Assembly: GCA_031549665.1 (NCBI GenBank) | Contig: JAVBPJ010000006.1 | Location: forward strand, 1 to 64,000 | DNA from: Rikenella sp031549665 | Lineage (GTDB): Bacteria > Bacteroidota > Bacteroidia > Bacteroidales > Rikenellaceae | Direction of reading: 5' to 3' | DNA: 64,000 bases | Notes under the pieces: model-generated | The model's database searches: none | What the model was told of the DNA's origin: nothing | Seen by the model: only the letters and a program-made list of their open reading frames with translations | Made by a program: the position numbers and the translations under genes | Shown: positions 8,937 through 17,000 of the stretch, in pieces | Position numbering within the stretch: position 1 is the stretch's first letter | Layout of the letters: each line of letters starts with the position of its first letter

Positions 8937-9860
8937 ATGATTCATCACGACCACTCCGACGAGGCTCACGCGGGGCACACCCACGGCGCCACCAAAAACG
9001 TGGCCACCGCGTTTGTTCTGAATCTTGCCTTTTCGCTCGTCGAACTGGTGGGAGGTATCTGGACGGGCAGTATCGCCATCCTTTCGGACGCTTTCCACGA
9101 CTTTGGCGACAGCCTTTCGCTGGCCGTGTCGTGGCGGCTGCAGCGAATCTCCGAACGCAAGCCCGATGCGAACTATTCGTACGGATACCGCCGTTTCTCG
9201 CTCCTGGGCGCGCTCTTCATTTCGATGGTGCTGCTGGTGGGGTCGATCTTCATCATCCGCGCGAGCGTGCTGCGAATCGGCCAGCCGCACGAACCCAACG
9301 CGGCGGGAATGCTTTACCTGGCCATCTTCGGCCTGTTGGTCAACGGCTTTGCGGCCTACCGCCTCTCCAAGGGGCGGTCGTTCAACGAGCGGGCCGTCAT
9401 GCTCCACATGATGGAGGATGTGCTGGGCTGGGCGGCGGTGCTGGTGGTGAGTTTGGTGATGCTTTTCGTCGAACTGCCCATCCTCGATCCGCTGCTTTCG
9501 ATCGGCATTTCGCTGTGGGTGCTTTACAACGTGTATCGAAACCTCCGGGACACGCTCCGCGTGTTGTTGCAGCACACCCCCGAGGAGGTCGACGCGTCGG
9601 CCCTGGCCGAGGCCATCGTGCAACTGCCGGGCGTGGTGTCGATCCACGACCAGCACCTGTGGAGCCTGGACGGAGAACAGCACATCATCACCCTGCACGT
9701 GGTGGTGGACAACGACATGCCGGTGGAACAGCACGCCTGCCTGAAAGAGCAGATACGCAACCTGTGCAACGTATACCGCGTGGGACACGCCACCATCGAG
9801 TTCGAGCGCGCGGGAGACCAATGCCCCATGGCCGACGGGTGCGGCACGGAACAGAAATAA
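8937..9860 (+). CDS. Cation diffusion facilitator (Zn2+/divalent metal efflux)
   Basis: The 307-residue CDF protein has a His/Asp-rich N-terminus (HHDHSDEAHAGHTHG) and six predicted membrane helices. The metal-site motifs SDAFHDFGD in helix II and HMMEDVLGW in helix V form an HD-HD type site typical of CzcD/ZitB-like zinc exporters. A cytoplasmic C-terminal domain ends with a CPMADGC tail that could also bind metal. It is predicted to export Zn2+ (possibly Co2+ or Cd2+) against protons. A bidirectional terminator follows the gene. Confidence 0.9.
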   Translation: MIHHDHSDEAHAGHTHGATKNVATAFVLNLAFSLVELVGGIWTGSIAILSDAFHDFGDSLSLAVSWRLQRISERKPDANYSYGYRRFSLLGALFISMVLLVGSIFIIRASVLRIGQPHEPNAAGMLYLAIFGLLVNGFAAYRLSKGRSFNERAVMLHMMEDVLGWAAVLVVSLVMLFVELPILDPLLSIGISLWVLYNVYRNLRDTLRVLLQHTPEEVDASALAEAIVQLPGVVSIHDQHLWSLDGEQHIITLHVVVDNDMPVEQHACLKEQIRNLCNVYRVGHATIEFERAGDQCPMADGCGTEQK

Positions 9861-9895
9861 GGAGTCCGCCGCAGGTTGGACAAACCCGCAAAACA

Positions 9896-9934
9896 ATCAG
9901 GCCGAACATTGCGTTCGGCCTGATGTTGTTTTAC
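9896..9934. terminator. Bidirectional intrinsic terminator
   Basis: A perfect 12-bp stem (ATCAGGCCGAAC, loop ATTGC, GTTCGGCCTGAT) is followed by a T-rich run on the plus strand and also on the minus strand. It separates the CDF gene from the convergent small lipoprotein. Confidence 0.85.
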
Positions 9935-9982
9935 GGTGTTGAAACGGGTGGGGTATGGAGGGAATTCCTTGACAGGCGGGGG

Positions 9983-10198
9983 TTACGGTTCGTTTTCGAC
10001 GTGCAGCGGGGTGAATCGTTCGTTGTTTTTGCCGTAACCGATGGCCTGGTGGTCGCGGTCGGGGTTGAGCGGATCGGACTGGATGTGCTGGATGTTCTCG
10101 TGGTTGGGAATTTGCAGAAAAGCGCCCAATTCGGTTTTGGGGACACAACCGGTCAAAAGGATTCCTAAGGCGGCTAGAAAAGAGGGCAGGGGCTTCAT
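9983..10198 (-). CDS. Small predicted lipoprotein, 71 aa
   Basis: The protein starts MKPLPSFLAALGILLTGC, a clear lipoprotein signal peptide with lipobox LTGC; the mature form would be about 55 residues. The rest is hydrophilic with no recognised domain. It stands alone: the next minus-strand gene upstream ends about 170 bp away, and a bidirectional terminator lies downstream. The lipobox and clean terminator make it a plausible real gene despite its size; function unknown. Confidence 0.6.
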   Translation of the reverse strand: MKPLPSFLAALGILLTGCVPKTELGAFLQIPNHENIQHIQSDPLNPDRDHQAIGYGKNNERFTPLHVENEP

Positions 10199-10369
10199 AA
10201 TTGTCAGGTGTTAGGGGAAAAAAGAGGATCCATGAATCCTACCTGTTACCGCTTCAAATAATGTGCCTGGAATGTTGAGTTTTCTCAAACAGCGCATGAA
10301 TCCGATCGGCGGGAATACACAAAGCCGGAGCCGGGCCAAATTGACGGTATTGTCAGGGGCGGACTGGCG

Positions 10370-11887
10370 TTACGGCAGTGACAAACAGACACCCTCGCCT
10401 TGGGTCTCGACCCACGCCAGGCCGTTGTGTTTGCTGCGGGCGTAATCGTACGTCGGCGGCACGATCCAGCGGCCCTGCCGGTCGATGTATCCGTACTTTC
10501 CGCCGGACACCACGCAGGCGGCTCCCTCGTGGAAACTTTGGGCATGCTCGAACCGCATGGGAATAACCACCCGGCCCGTGGGGGCGAGAAAACCGTACCC
10601 CCGCTCTCTGCGTACTACGGCCCGCCCCTGGCGGAAGGGCAGCGCGAGCAGAAAACGGGCCGGGGCGATCCACCGGAACGAACGGTCCAGGTAGCCCCAT
10701 CGCCCGCCCGTGCAAACGGCGACCCGTCCTTCCGAGAAACTGCTGCAATCGTCGAACTGCATGGGGGTCAACTCCCTGCCCGCAGGGTCGATAAAACCCC
10801 ACCTGCCGCCGATCGACACGGCGGCGGCTCCCTCCGAAAAATGGTGCGCCCGGTCGTAACGCGGCGGAACGGCCTCGTGGTCCGAGGCGTCGCAAAAACC
10901 GTATTTCCCGTTCTGCCGGAAGGGCCGCATCCCCTCGGAGGGTTCGCCCGTGAAGTCGAACGGACTTTCCGGAGGATCGACCGCGGGTTGAGCGGGCGCG
11001 GCGGTTCCGCCGAGCAGTCCGCTCAGGTTGGGCAGCGTTTCGTGCGGGCTGCAAATCGCCGCAAACAGCGGGTTCGAGGCGTGGGACGTGTGGCGCAGGT
11101 GGTTGTAGGCCGGACACTCGCCCGAAAGCAGCAACGACGGGGTGAAAAGCAGGTTCCCCTGCCGGTGGAAACGGGTGTAAAGGCCGGGTTCGTCGGCCAG
11201 CAGGCGGAGGGTGAGGCTGAGCAGGGCGATGGGGTAGTCGTCGATCTGTTTGCCGAAGTGGGCTGCCGTGCGGGCGGGGTGGCGGAATCCTTCGGTGCCG
11301 CCCTCGCGGGCCTGTTCGCCGGCCATTTCAGGCAGGTAGAGTCCGTCGTAGTCGATCAGGGCCAGGGTGCCGTCGCTCCGCACAAGAAGATTGTCGGGCT
11401 TCAGGTCGCCGTGCGCGAAAGGTTGTTCGAGCATCCAGCGGGCCAGCCGGTCGAACCCGTCGGCCAGTTGCCGCAGGGTTGTTCGGTCCTGCCGCCTGAC
11501 GGCGCTTTCGATGGCGGCGGAGAGCGATTCGCCCTCGACCCACTCCATCAACAGCACGGGAAAATAGCTGCAACTTCCGTCCGGGGCGAAAACGGCGATC
11601 TCTTCGTTCAGCAGCCGGCACCCGGCCAAATGGGCGCTTTGCTGCGTGTCGAGCCAGCGGACGATCCGTTCGTAGGCGAAAATACGTCCGGCCTGATGGC
11701 GGGTGAAACATTTCAGGGCGTAGGGCTTTCCGTCGACTTCGGCCCGAAAGACCACCCCGAAGGCTCCGGACGAGAAGCGGAGATCGCCCGCCCGGTCGCG
11801 GCTCGGCGCCACCTGCCGCAGGGTGCGGAACAATCCGAGGGGATTGCTCAGCGTTTCGACGTACTGGGCGATGGTGGGGTACCTCAT
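10370..11887 (-). CDS. Protein kinase-like domain fused to WG repeats
   Basis: The 505-residue protein has an N-terminal protein-kinase fold. It shows a glycine loop FSSGAFGVVF (38-47), ATP lysine ALK (K59), catalytic loop HGDLKPDNLL (H159-D161-N166) and metal-binding IDYDG (D179-D181), so HGD and DYD replace the usual HRD and DFG. From about residue 330 there are five to six WG repeats (KYGFCD, RWGFIDPAGRELTP, RWGYLD, GYGFLAPTGR, KYGYIDRQGRWIVP). No signal peptide or membrane helix is visible, so it should be cytoplasmic. It starts 19 bp after an aminotransferase gene and may share its transcript. Substrate unknown; the catalytic residues look sufficient for activity. Confidence 0.8.
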   Translation of the reverse strand: MRYPTIAQYVETLSNPLGLFRTLRQVAPSRDRAGDLRFSSGAFGVVFRAEVDGKPYALKCFTRHQAGRIFAYERIVRWLDTQQSAHLAGCRLLNEEIAVFAPDGSCSYFPVLLMEWVEGESLSAAIESAVRRQDRTTLRQLADGFDRLARWMLEQPFAHGDLKPDNLLVRSDGTLALIDYDGLYLPEMAGEQAREGGTEGFRHPARTAAHFGKQIDDYPIALLSLTLRLLADEPGLYTRFHRQGNLLFTPSLLLSGECPAYNHLRHTSHASNPLFAAICSPHETLPNLSGLLGGTAAPAQPAVDPPESPFDFTGEPSEGMRPFRQNGKYGFCDASDHEAVPPRYDRAHHFSEGAAAVSIGGRWGFIDPAGRELTPMQFDDCSSFSEGRVAVCTGGRWGYLDRSFRWIAPARFLLALPFRQGRAVVRRERGYGFLAPTGRVVIPMRFEHAQSFHEGAACVVSGGKYGYIDRQGRWIVPPTYDYARSKHNGLAWVETQGEGVCLSLP

Positions 11888-11906
11888 GGGGGAGGCTGCG
11901 GAGGGA

Positions 11907-13106
11907 CTAACCGACCCGGTGGGGGTATTGCCGCAGGGCTTCGGCCAGGGTCTCCATGGCCACGCGCAGGTCGTCGACGTTGAGGACGTAGGCCAACCGC
12001 ACCTGCCGTTTGCCGCGCAGGGGATCGGCGTAAAAACCCGAGGCGGGGGCTACCATCACGGTGGAACCGTTGTGGGAAAACTCTTCGAGCAGCCACCGCG
12101 CAAAGCGGTCGGCGTCGTCCACCGGCAGTTCGGCGATGGCGTAGAAAGCTCCCCGGGGGCGGGGGCAGGTAACCCCCTCCATCTGTTGCAGCGCCTCGAC
12201 CAGAAAATCGCGCCGGGCCTTGTACTCCTGGTGTACTTCCCGGAAGTATTCGGCCGGGGTGCGGGTGGCGGCTTCGGCGGCCACCTGCCCCAGGTAGGGG
12301 GCGCACAGGCGGGCCTGGCCCATCCGCAGGGCGGCGTCGATGATCTCGGGGTTACGGCTCACCAGCGCGCCGATCCGCGCGCCGCACATGCTGTATCGTT
12401 TCGAGATGGAGTCGATCATGATCACGTTGCGTTCCATCCCTTCGAGCGAAAGCAGGGAGTGGTGCTGCGCTCCGTCGTAGCAAAAATCGCTGTACACCTC
12501 GTCGGCCATCAGGTACAGGTCGTGCCGAAGGGCGATTTCGCGCAACTGGCGGATCTCCGACTCGCTGTACAGGTAACCGGTGGGATTGTTGGGGTTGCAG
12601 ATCAGGATGGCGCGGGTGCGCGGGGTGATCCGGGCTTCGAATGCTTCGATGGGGGGCAGGGCGAAGTCGTCGCCGATGTACGAGGTGACGGGTACGATCT
12701 CTACGCCCGCCTCGGTGGCGAAACCGTTGTAGTTGGCGTAATAGGGTTCGGGAACGATCACTTGGTCGCCCCGGTCGCAGGTGGCGTACAGGGCGAACAG
12801 AATGGCCTCCGAACCTCCGGTGGTTACGATCACCTGGTCGGGCGCGATGGCCAGTCCGCGACGGGAGTAAAATTCGGCCAGCCGCGCGCGGTAGCTCTCC
12901 GTGCCGGCCGAATGGGTGTACTCGATGGTGGTTGCGTCGAGGTTGCGGATCGCTTCGAGGGCCACGGCGGGGGTGGGAATATCGGGTTGCCCGATGTTCA
13001 GGTGGTATACTTTGGTGCCCCGTCGCTTGGCGGCATCGGCGTAAGGCACGAGCTTGCGGATGGGCGAGGGGGGGATCCGGGTTCCTGTTTGGGATAGTTT
13101 AGGCAT
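11907..13106 (-). CDS. PLP-dependent class I/II aminotransferase
   Basis: The 399-residue fold-type I aminotransferase shows the cofactor motifs IGQPDIPTP, CNPNNPTGYLYS, DEVYSDFCYDG and the PLP lysine in SISKRYSMCGARIG. It resembles AspC/PatA-like enzymes; the amino acid substrate cannot be fixed. The familiar SKT/SKSHNMAG at the active lysine is SKRYSMCG here, a variant seen in a Bacteroidetes subgroup. A TATCTTTG -7 box lies at 13131-13138 on the minus strand. The kinase-WG gene follows closely. Confidence 0.87.
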   Translation of the reverse strand: MPKLSQTGTRIPPSPIRKLVPYADAAKRRGTKVYHLNIGQPDIPTPAVALEAIRNLDATTIEYTHSAGTESYRARLAEFYSRRGLAIAPDQVIVTTGGSEAILFALYATCDRGDQVIVPEPYYANYNGFATEAGVEIVPVTSYIGDDFALPPIEAFEARITPRTRAILICNPNNPTGYLYSESEIRQLREIALRHDLYLMADEVYSDFCYDGAQHHSLLSLEGMERNVIMIDSISKRYSMCGARIGALVSRNPEIIDAALRMGQARLCAPYLGQVAAEAATRTPAEYFREVHQEYKARRDFLVEALQQMEGVTCPRPRGAFYAIAELPVDDADRFARWLLEEFSHNGSTVMVAPASGFYADPLRGKRQVRLAYVLNVDDLRVAMETLAEALRQYPHRVG

Positions 13107-13130
13107 GGGAATTACGCGCTCTTTTCAGAG

Positions 13131-13138
13131 CAAAGATA
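13131..13138 (-). promoter_or_regulatory. -7 box of the aminotransferase gene
   Basis: TATCTTTG on the minus strand, 24 bp before the start codon, fits TAnnTTTG. No TTG was found at normal -33 spacing. Confidence 0.55.
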
Positions 13139-13163
13139 AGAAAATCATTGATGGGGACGCCTC

Positions 13164-13194
13164 GCCCCCCGGTATTCGTCGAATACCGGGGGGC
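13164..13194. terminator. Perfect 14-bp hairpin, possible terminator
   Basis: GCCCCCCGGTATTC and its exact complement flank a GTC loop. It sits just downstream of the minus-strand AraC gene and upstream of the aminotransferase promoter. A T-run is present only on the plus side (ATTTTG), so termination of the AraC transcript is plausible but not assured. Confidence 0.5.
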
Positions 13195-13224
13195 ATTTTG
13201 GCAAAATCGATGGAGGGGGCGGAG

Positions 13225-14130
13225 TTACGATTCGGCGGGTGTCGGCTCGTCAATTCCCAGCGTGGCAGCCGGTTTTGGCCTGAACTGGTGGGTGGCGCGG
13301 TAGGCGGCGGGAGTGAGGCGGTAGCGGTTCCGAAAGCTGCGGATGAAGAGCGAGGGGGCCGAAAAAAGGCACTCGCGCGAAATATCGGCGACCGACCGGT
13401 CGGTGGTCATGAGCAGAAAACGGCCGTGTTCCATCCGCTGTCCCTGCAACCAGTGCAGCGGGGTGGTGTCGAGTTCGCGGCGCACCTGCCGGGAAAAACG
13501 GCTGGGGGTCATTTCGCAGGCGCGGGCGAGCCGTTCGATCGATGCGGGCTTGAGGATGTGGTCGCGCAGCACGTCGATCACGGGCGAGAGGGGGCGTTCC
13601 CGGAGCGCGCGGCGCAGCGAATGGGCCACGCAGCAACTCGGATGGCCCAACAACAGGTGGACCAGCTCGCACAGCTTCAGGTGGCTCAACTGAGGGTGCG
13701 ACAGGTGGGCGTTGTGCTGCACGTAGGCTCCGGTGGAGTGGAAAAAGGCCTCAAGCATGGGCCAGGCGGGATAGGTGCAAAGGGTTTTGTAGCGAGAGCA
13801 ACGGACACAGGGGTGGTCTTCCGTGGCGGGGGGGATCACCTGGAACGGCAAGTTGCGAAGCTCGTGCGTGCTGTAAAAGAAGAGGATCTCGGAGTAGGGC
13901 ACTTCGGCCGAGGCCGGGCAGTTTTCGATGAAGTGGACGCCGCTGTCCAGGTGGAACACTTCGCCGGCAAGCACGGTTACGAACCGATCGCCCTGATAGA
14001 GGATCTTGGAACCCTGCTCGACGTAGCCGAGGGTGTTTTTGCTGTAAGAAAAGGAGCGGACCCCGTGGTTTTCGGGAATCTGTTGCCGAACAATTACGGA
14101 GGGCTGAGCGGAGTTCAGTGCCACGTTCAT
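13225..14130 (-). CDS. AraC-family transcriptional regulator
   Basis: The 301-residue protein has an N-terminal sensor region and a C-terminal AraC double helix-turn-helix (SIERLARACEMTPSRFSRQVRREL, then SVADISRECLFSAPSLFIRSFRNRYRLTPAAYR). The sensor half carries a compact cysteine cluster CVRCSRYKTLC near residues 113-123, unusual for the family and suggestive of metal or redox sensing (inference). It is monocistronic, with its own TATATTTG promoter. Target genes unknown; the neighbouring nucleoside phosphorylase and aminotransferase are the nearest candidates. Confidence 0.88.
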   Translation of the reverse strand: MNVALNSAQPSVIVRQQIPENHGVRSFSYSKNTLGYVEQGSKILYQGDRFVTVLAGEVFHLDSGVHFIENCPASAEVPYSEILFFYSTHELRNLPFQVIPPATEDHPCVRCSRYKTLCTYPAWPMLEAFFHSTGAYVQHNAHLSHPQLSHLKLCELVHLLLGHPSCCVAHSLRRALRERPLSPVIDVLRDHILKPASIERLARACEMTPSRFSRQVRRELDTTPLHWLQGQRMEHGRFLLMTTDRSVADISRECLFSAPSLFIRSFRNRYRLTPAAYRATHQFRPKPAATLGIDEPTPAES

Positions 14131-14231
14131 AACGTCTGATAGGTCAATCTACCTGCCCTTTGGTTTTGACGCAAAAAGGCTAATCGGTAGTGAATAATTA
14201 ATAACCCGCCGTAGCGGATCTAAATACGGAG

Positions 14232-14239
14232 CAAATATA
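14232..14239 (-). promoter_or_regulatory. -7 box, probable promoter of the AraC gene
   Basis: TATATTTG on the minus strand would give a leader of about 95 nt before the AraC start at 14130. Confidence 0.5.
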
Positions 14240-14272
14240 CAGAAAATCGGTTGATAAACCGCGCCTTGTGCG

Positions 14273-15151
14273 CTAAAATTTTTGAGCGAGCCGTTCCAGC
14301 GCCCCGTCGATCATCCGTTCCACGAAAGGTTTGTAGTCGGTGCGGCTGTTTCCGGCCACCCGTTGGGCGATGATGGTGCAGAGAGTCAGGGCCCTGTGTC
14401 CCATCAGGGCGGCCAGGCCGGCGATGGCCGAACTCTCCATTTCGAAGTTGGTTACCCGGATGCCTTGGTGGCAAAAGGCCTCGATGCGTTGCAGGTAGGC
14501 GGGGTCGTGCAGCGGAAGCCGCACCTCGCGCCCCTGCGGGGCGTAGAACCCGGGGGCCGAGAGGGTCAGTCCCCGCAGGGCGAGGTCGGAAAAAAGGTCG
14601 ATCAGCCCGGGGTCGTTGTGTACGAAGTAGGGGCGGGCCAGCCTTTCGCCCCATTGGGTTTGGGCGACAAAGGCGGCCTCCAGCCCGGCGTCGAACACGG
14701 CCTGATGGCCTCCGTAAAAGTTCAACAGTCCGTCGATGCCGCCCGAGATGGCCGACATGACCACCGCGCCGAGTTCGATATCGGGCTGTACGGCGCCGCT
14801 GGTACCCAACCGCACGATCCGCAGGCTTTTGGGGCGGGGGTTGGCTTGCCGCGTGGCGAAGTCGACATTGGCCAGCGCGTCCAGTTCGGTCAGCACAATG
14901 TCGATGTTGTCGCAGCCGATGCCGGTGGAGAGTACGGTCAGCGGGGTCGATCCCACCCGGCCGGTGTGGGCGCGGAACTCGCGGTTGGCCACCGAGTGTT
15001 CGATGTGGTCGAAACGCCCGGCGACGGCGTCGCTGCGGGCGGGATCGCCCACCAGGATCACCGTGTCGGCCAGCTCGCCGGGGCGCAGGTGGAGGTGGAA
15101 CACCGAACCGTCGCCATTAATAATCAATTCGGAGGCAGGGATCGTACGCAT
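14273..15151 (-). CDS. Nucleoside phosphorylase (uridine phosphorylase-like)
   Basis: The 292-residue protein begins MRTIPASELIINGDGSVFHL and shows the PNP/UDP phosphorylase motifs VGDPARS (phosphate site), STGIGCDNIDI, RLGTSGAVQ, and the nucleoside-site segment TNFEMESSAIAGLAALMGH. It should cleave pyrimidine (or purine) nucleosides to base and ribose-1-phosphate in salvage. The same frame stays open far upstream antisense to lepA, but that portion is a shadow; the ATG at 15151 is the natural start and lies just before lepA on the opposite strand. Confidence 0.87.
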   Translation of the reverse strand: MRTIPASELIINGDGSVFHLHLRPGELADTVILVGDPARSDAVAGRFDHIEHSVANREFRAHTGRVGSTPLTVLSTGIGCDNIDIVLTELDALANVDFATRQANPRPKSLRIVRLGTSGAVQPDIELGAVVMSAISGGIDGLLNFYGGHQAVFDAGLEAAFVAQTQWGERLARPYFVHNDPGLIDLFSDLALRGLTLSAPGFYAPQGREVRLPLHDPAYLQRIEAFCHQGIRVTNFEMESSAIAGLAALMGHRALTLCTIIAQRVAGNSRTDYKPFVERMIDGALERLAQKF

Positions 15152-15195
15152 CGTTTTCTTTGGTTTTGACGCACTAAAAGTAGGCAAAAAATCCG

Positions 15196-15203
15196 TACTT
15201 TTG
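15196..15203 (+). promoter_or_regulatory. -7 box immediately before lepA
   Basis: TACTTTTG matches TAnnTTTG but ends only 5 bp before the lepA ATG. If it is used, the mRNA would be leaderless or nearly so. A TTTG at 15165-15168 is 27 bp upstream, longer than the usual spacing. Confidence 0.45.
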
Positions 15204-15208
15204 CGGCC

Positions 15209-16996
15209 ATGAAAAACATCCGAAATTTCTGCATCATCGCGCACATCGACCACGGAAAAAGCACCCTGGCCGACCGCCTGCTGGAATACACCAAAACCAT
15301 CAGCGAGCGGGAACAACAGGCGCAGGTGCTTGACAATATGGACCTCGAAAAGGAGAAAGGGATCACCATCAAGAGCCACGCCATCCAGATGGAACACGTG
15401 CGCCAGGGGCAGAAGTATGTGCTGAACCTGATCGACACCCCGGGCCACGTCGACTTCTCGTACGAAGTGTCGCGGGCCATCGCCTCGTGCGAGGGGGCGC
15501 TGCTGATCGTGGACGCCACGCAGGGCATTCAGGCGCAAACCATCTCGAACCTCTACCTGGCGCTGGAACACGACCTGGAGATCATTCCCGTGCTGAACAA
15601 AATAGACATGGACTCGGCCATGATCGACGAAGTGCGCGAGCAGATCGTCGATCTGCTGGGCTGCAAACCCGACGAGATCCTTGCCGCCTCGGGCAAAACG
15701 GGCCAGGGGGTCGAAGAGATCCTGGAGGCGATCATCGAACGGATCCCCTCGCCCAAAGGCTCGGAACAGGAGCCGTTGCAGGCGCTGATCTTCGACTCGG
15801 TGTTCAACTCGTTCCGCGGCATCATCGCCTATTTCCGGGTGATGAACGGCACGATCAGCAAGGGCGAGAAAGTGAAATTCTTCAACACCGGCAGCGAATA
15901 CGAGGCCGACGAGGTGGGGGTGCTGAAACTGAAAATGGTTCCGCGCGAGGTGATTAAAGCCGGCGACGTGGGCTACATCATTTCGGGCATCAAAAACTCG
16001 GGCGACGTAAAGGTGGGCGACACCATCACGTCGGTCGAAAACCCTTGCAAACAGGCCATCAGCGGCTTCGAAGACGTGAAACCGATGGTGTTCGCCGGAC
16101 TCTATCCTGTGGAAAGCGACCAGTACGAAGACCTGCGCGCCTCGCTCGAGAAATTGCAGCTCAACGACGCCTCGTTGACCTACGAACCCGAGTCGTCGCT
16201 GGCCCTGGGTTTCGGTTTCCGCTGCGGTTTCCTCGGCCTGCTCCACATGGAGATCATCCAGGAACGGCTCTACCGCGAATTCGACATGGACGTGATCACG
16301 ACCGTTCCCAACGTGTCGTACAAGGTGTACACCAAAAAGGACGAAGAGCTTTTTGTGCATAACCCCTCGGGGCTGCCCGAACCGACCATGGTCGACCGCA
16401 TCGAGGAACCCTACATCCTGGCGCAGATCATCACCAAAACCGAGTACCTGGGGGCGATCATGAAGCTCTGCATCGACAAGCGGGGCATCCTGCGCAACCA
16501 AACCTTCCTGACCACCGACCGCGTGGAGGTGAACTTCGACATGCCGCTGGCCGAAATCGTGTTCGACTTTTACGACAAGCTCAAGAGCGTGTCGCGCGGG
16601 TACGCCTCGTTCGACTACCACCTGACCGACTTCCGCCCCTCGAAACTGGCCAAACTCGACATCCTGCTCAATGGCGAACAGGTGGACGCCCTGTCGTCGC
16701 TTATCCACGTCGATCACGCCTACGACTTCGGGCGCAAAATGTGCGAAAAACTCAAGGAGCTGATCCCCCGTCAGCAATTCGACATTGCCATTCAGGCGGC
16801 CATCGGCGCCAAAATCATCGCCCGCGAAACAGTGAAAGCCGTCCGCAAGGACGTAACCGCCAAGTGCTACGGCGGCGACATTTCGCGGAAACGCAAGCTG
16901 CTCGAAAAGCAGAAAAAAGGAAAGAAACGAATGCGGCAGGTGGGCAATGTCGAAGTGCCGCAGGAGGCCTTCCTCGCCGTACTTAAAATGGATTGA
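15209..16996 (+). CDS. lepA: Elongation factor 4 (LepA)
   Basis: The 595-residue translational GTPase has the G1 motif AHIDHGKST near its N-terminus, G3 DTPGHVDF, G4 NKID, and the EF4-specific C-terminal domain (LIPRQQFDIAIQAAIGAKIIARETVKAVRKDVTAKCYGGD without the EF-G domain IV). EF4 acts on stalled or back-translocating ribosomes. Length and ends are normal. The aldo/keto reductase gene starts 4 bp after its stop. Confidence 0.97.
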   Translation: MKNIRNFCIIAHIDHGKSTLADRLLEYTKTISEREQQAQVLDNMDLEKEKGITIKSHAIQMEHVRQGQKYVLNLIDTPGHVDFSYEVSRAIASCEGALLIVDATQGIQAQTISNLYLALEHDLEIIPVLNKIDMDSAMIDEVREQIVDLLGCKPDEILAASGKTGQGVEEILEAIIERIPSPKGSEQEPLQALIFDSVFNSFRGIIAYFRVMNGTISKGEKVKFFNTGSEYEADEVGVLKLKMVPREVIKAGDVGYIISGIKNSGDVKVGDTITSVENPCKQAISGFEDVKPMVFAGLYPVESDQYEDLRASLEKLQLNDASLTYEPESSLALGFGFRCGFLGLLHMEIIQERLYREFDMDVITTVPNVSYKVYTKKDEELFVHNPSGLPEPTMVDRIEEPYILAQIITKTEYLGAIMKLCIDKRGILRNQTFLTTDRVEVNFDMPLAEIVFDFYDKLKSVSRGYASFDYHLTDFRPSKLAKLDILLNGEQVDALSSLIHVDHAYDFGRKMCEKLKELIPRQQFDIAIQAAIGAKIIARETVKAVRKDVTAKCYGGDISRKRKLLEKQKKGKKRMRQVGNVEVPQEAFLAVLKMD

Positions 16997-17000
16997 CCCG

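Noticed and set aside
14158..15173. Identical 16-mer CTTTGGTTTTGACGCA at 14158-14173 and 15158-15173, near two start codons and exactly 1000 bp apart
   Set aside because: A 16-mer match is expected about once by chance in a window of this size, and the two distances to the start codons differ.
15210..16777. 834-aa minus-strand frame joining the nucleoside phosphorylase to a long antisense stretch of lepA
   Set aside because: Only the C-terminal 292 residues match a protein family; the rest mirrors lepA codon bias in the complementary frame.
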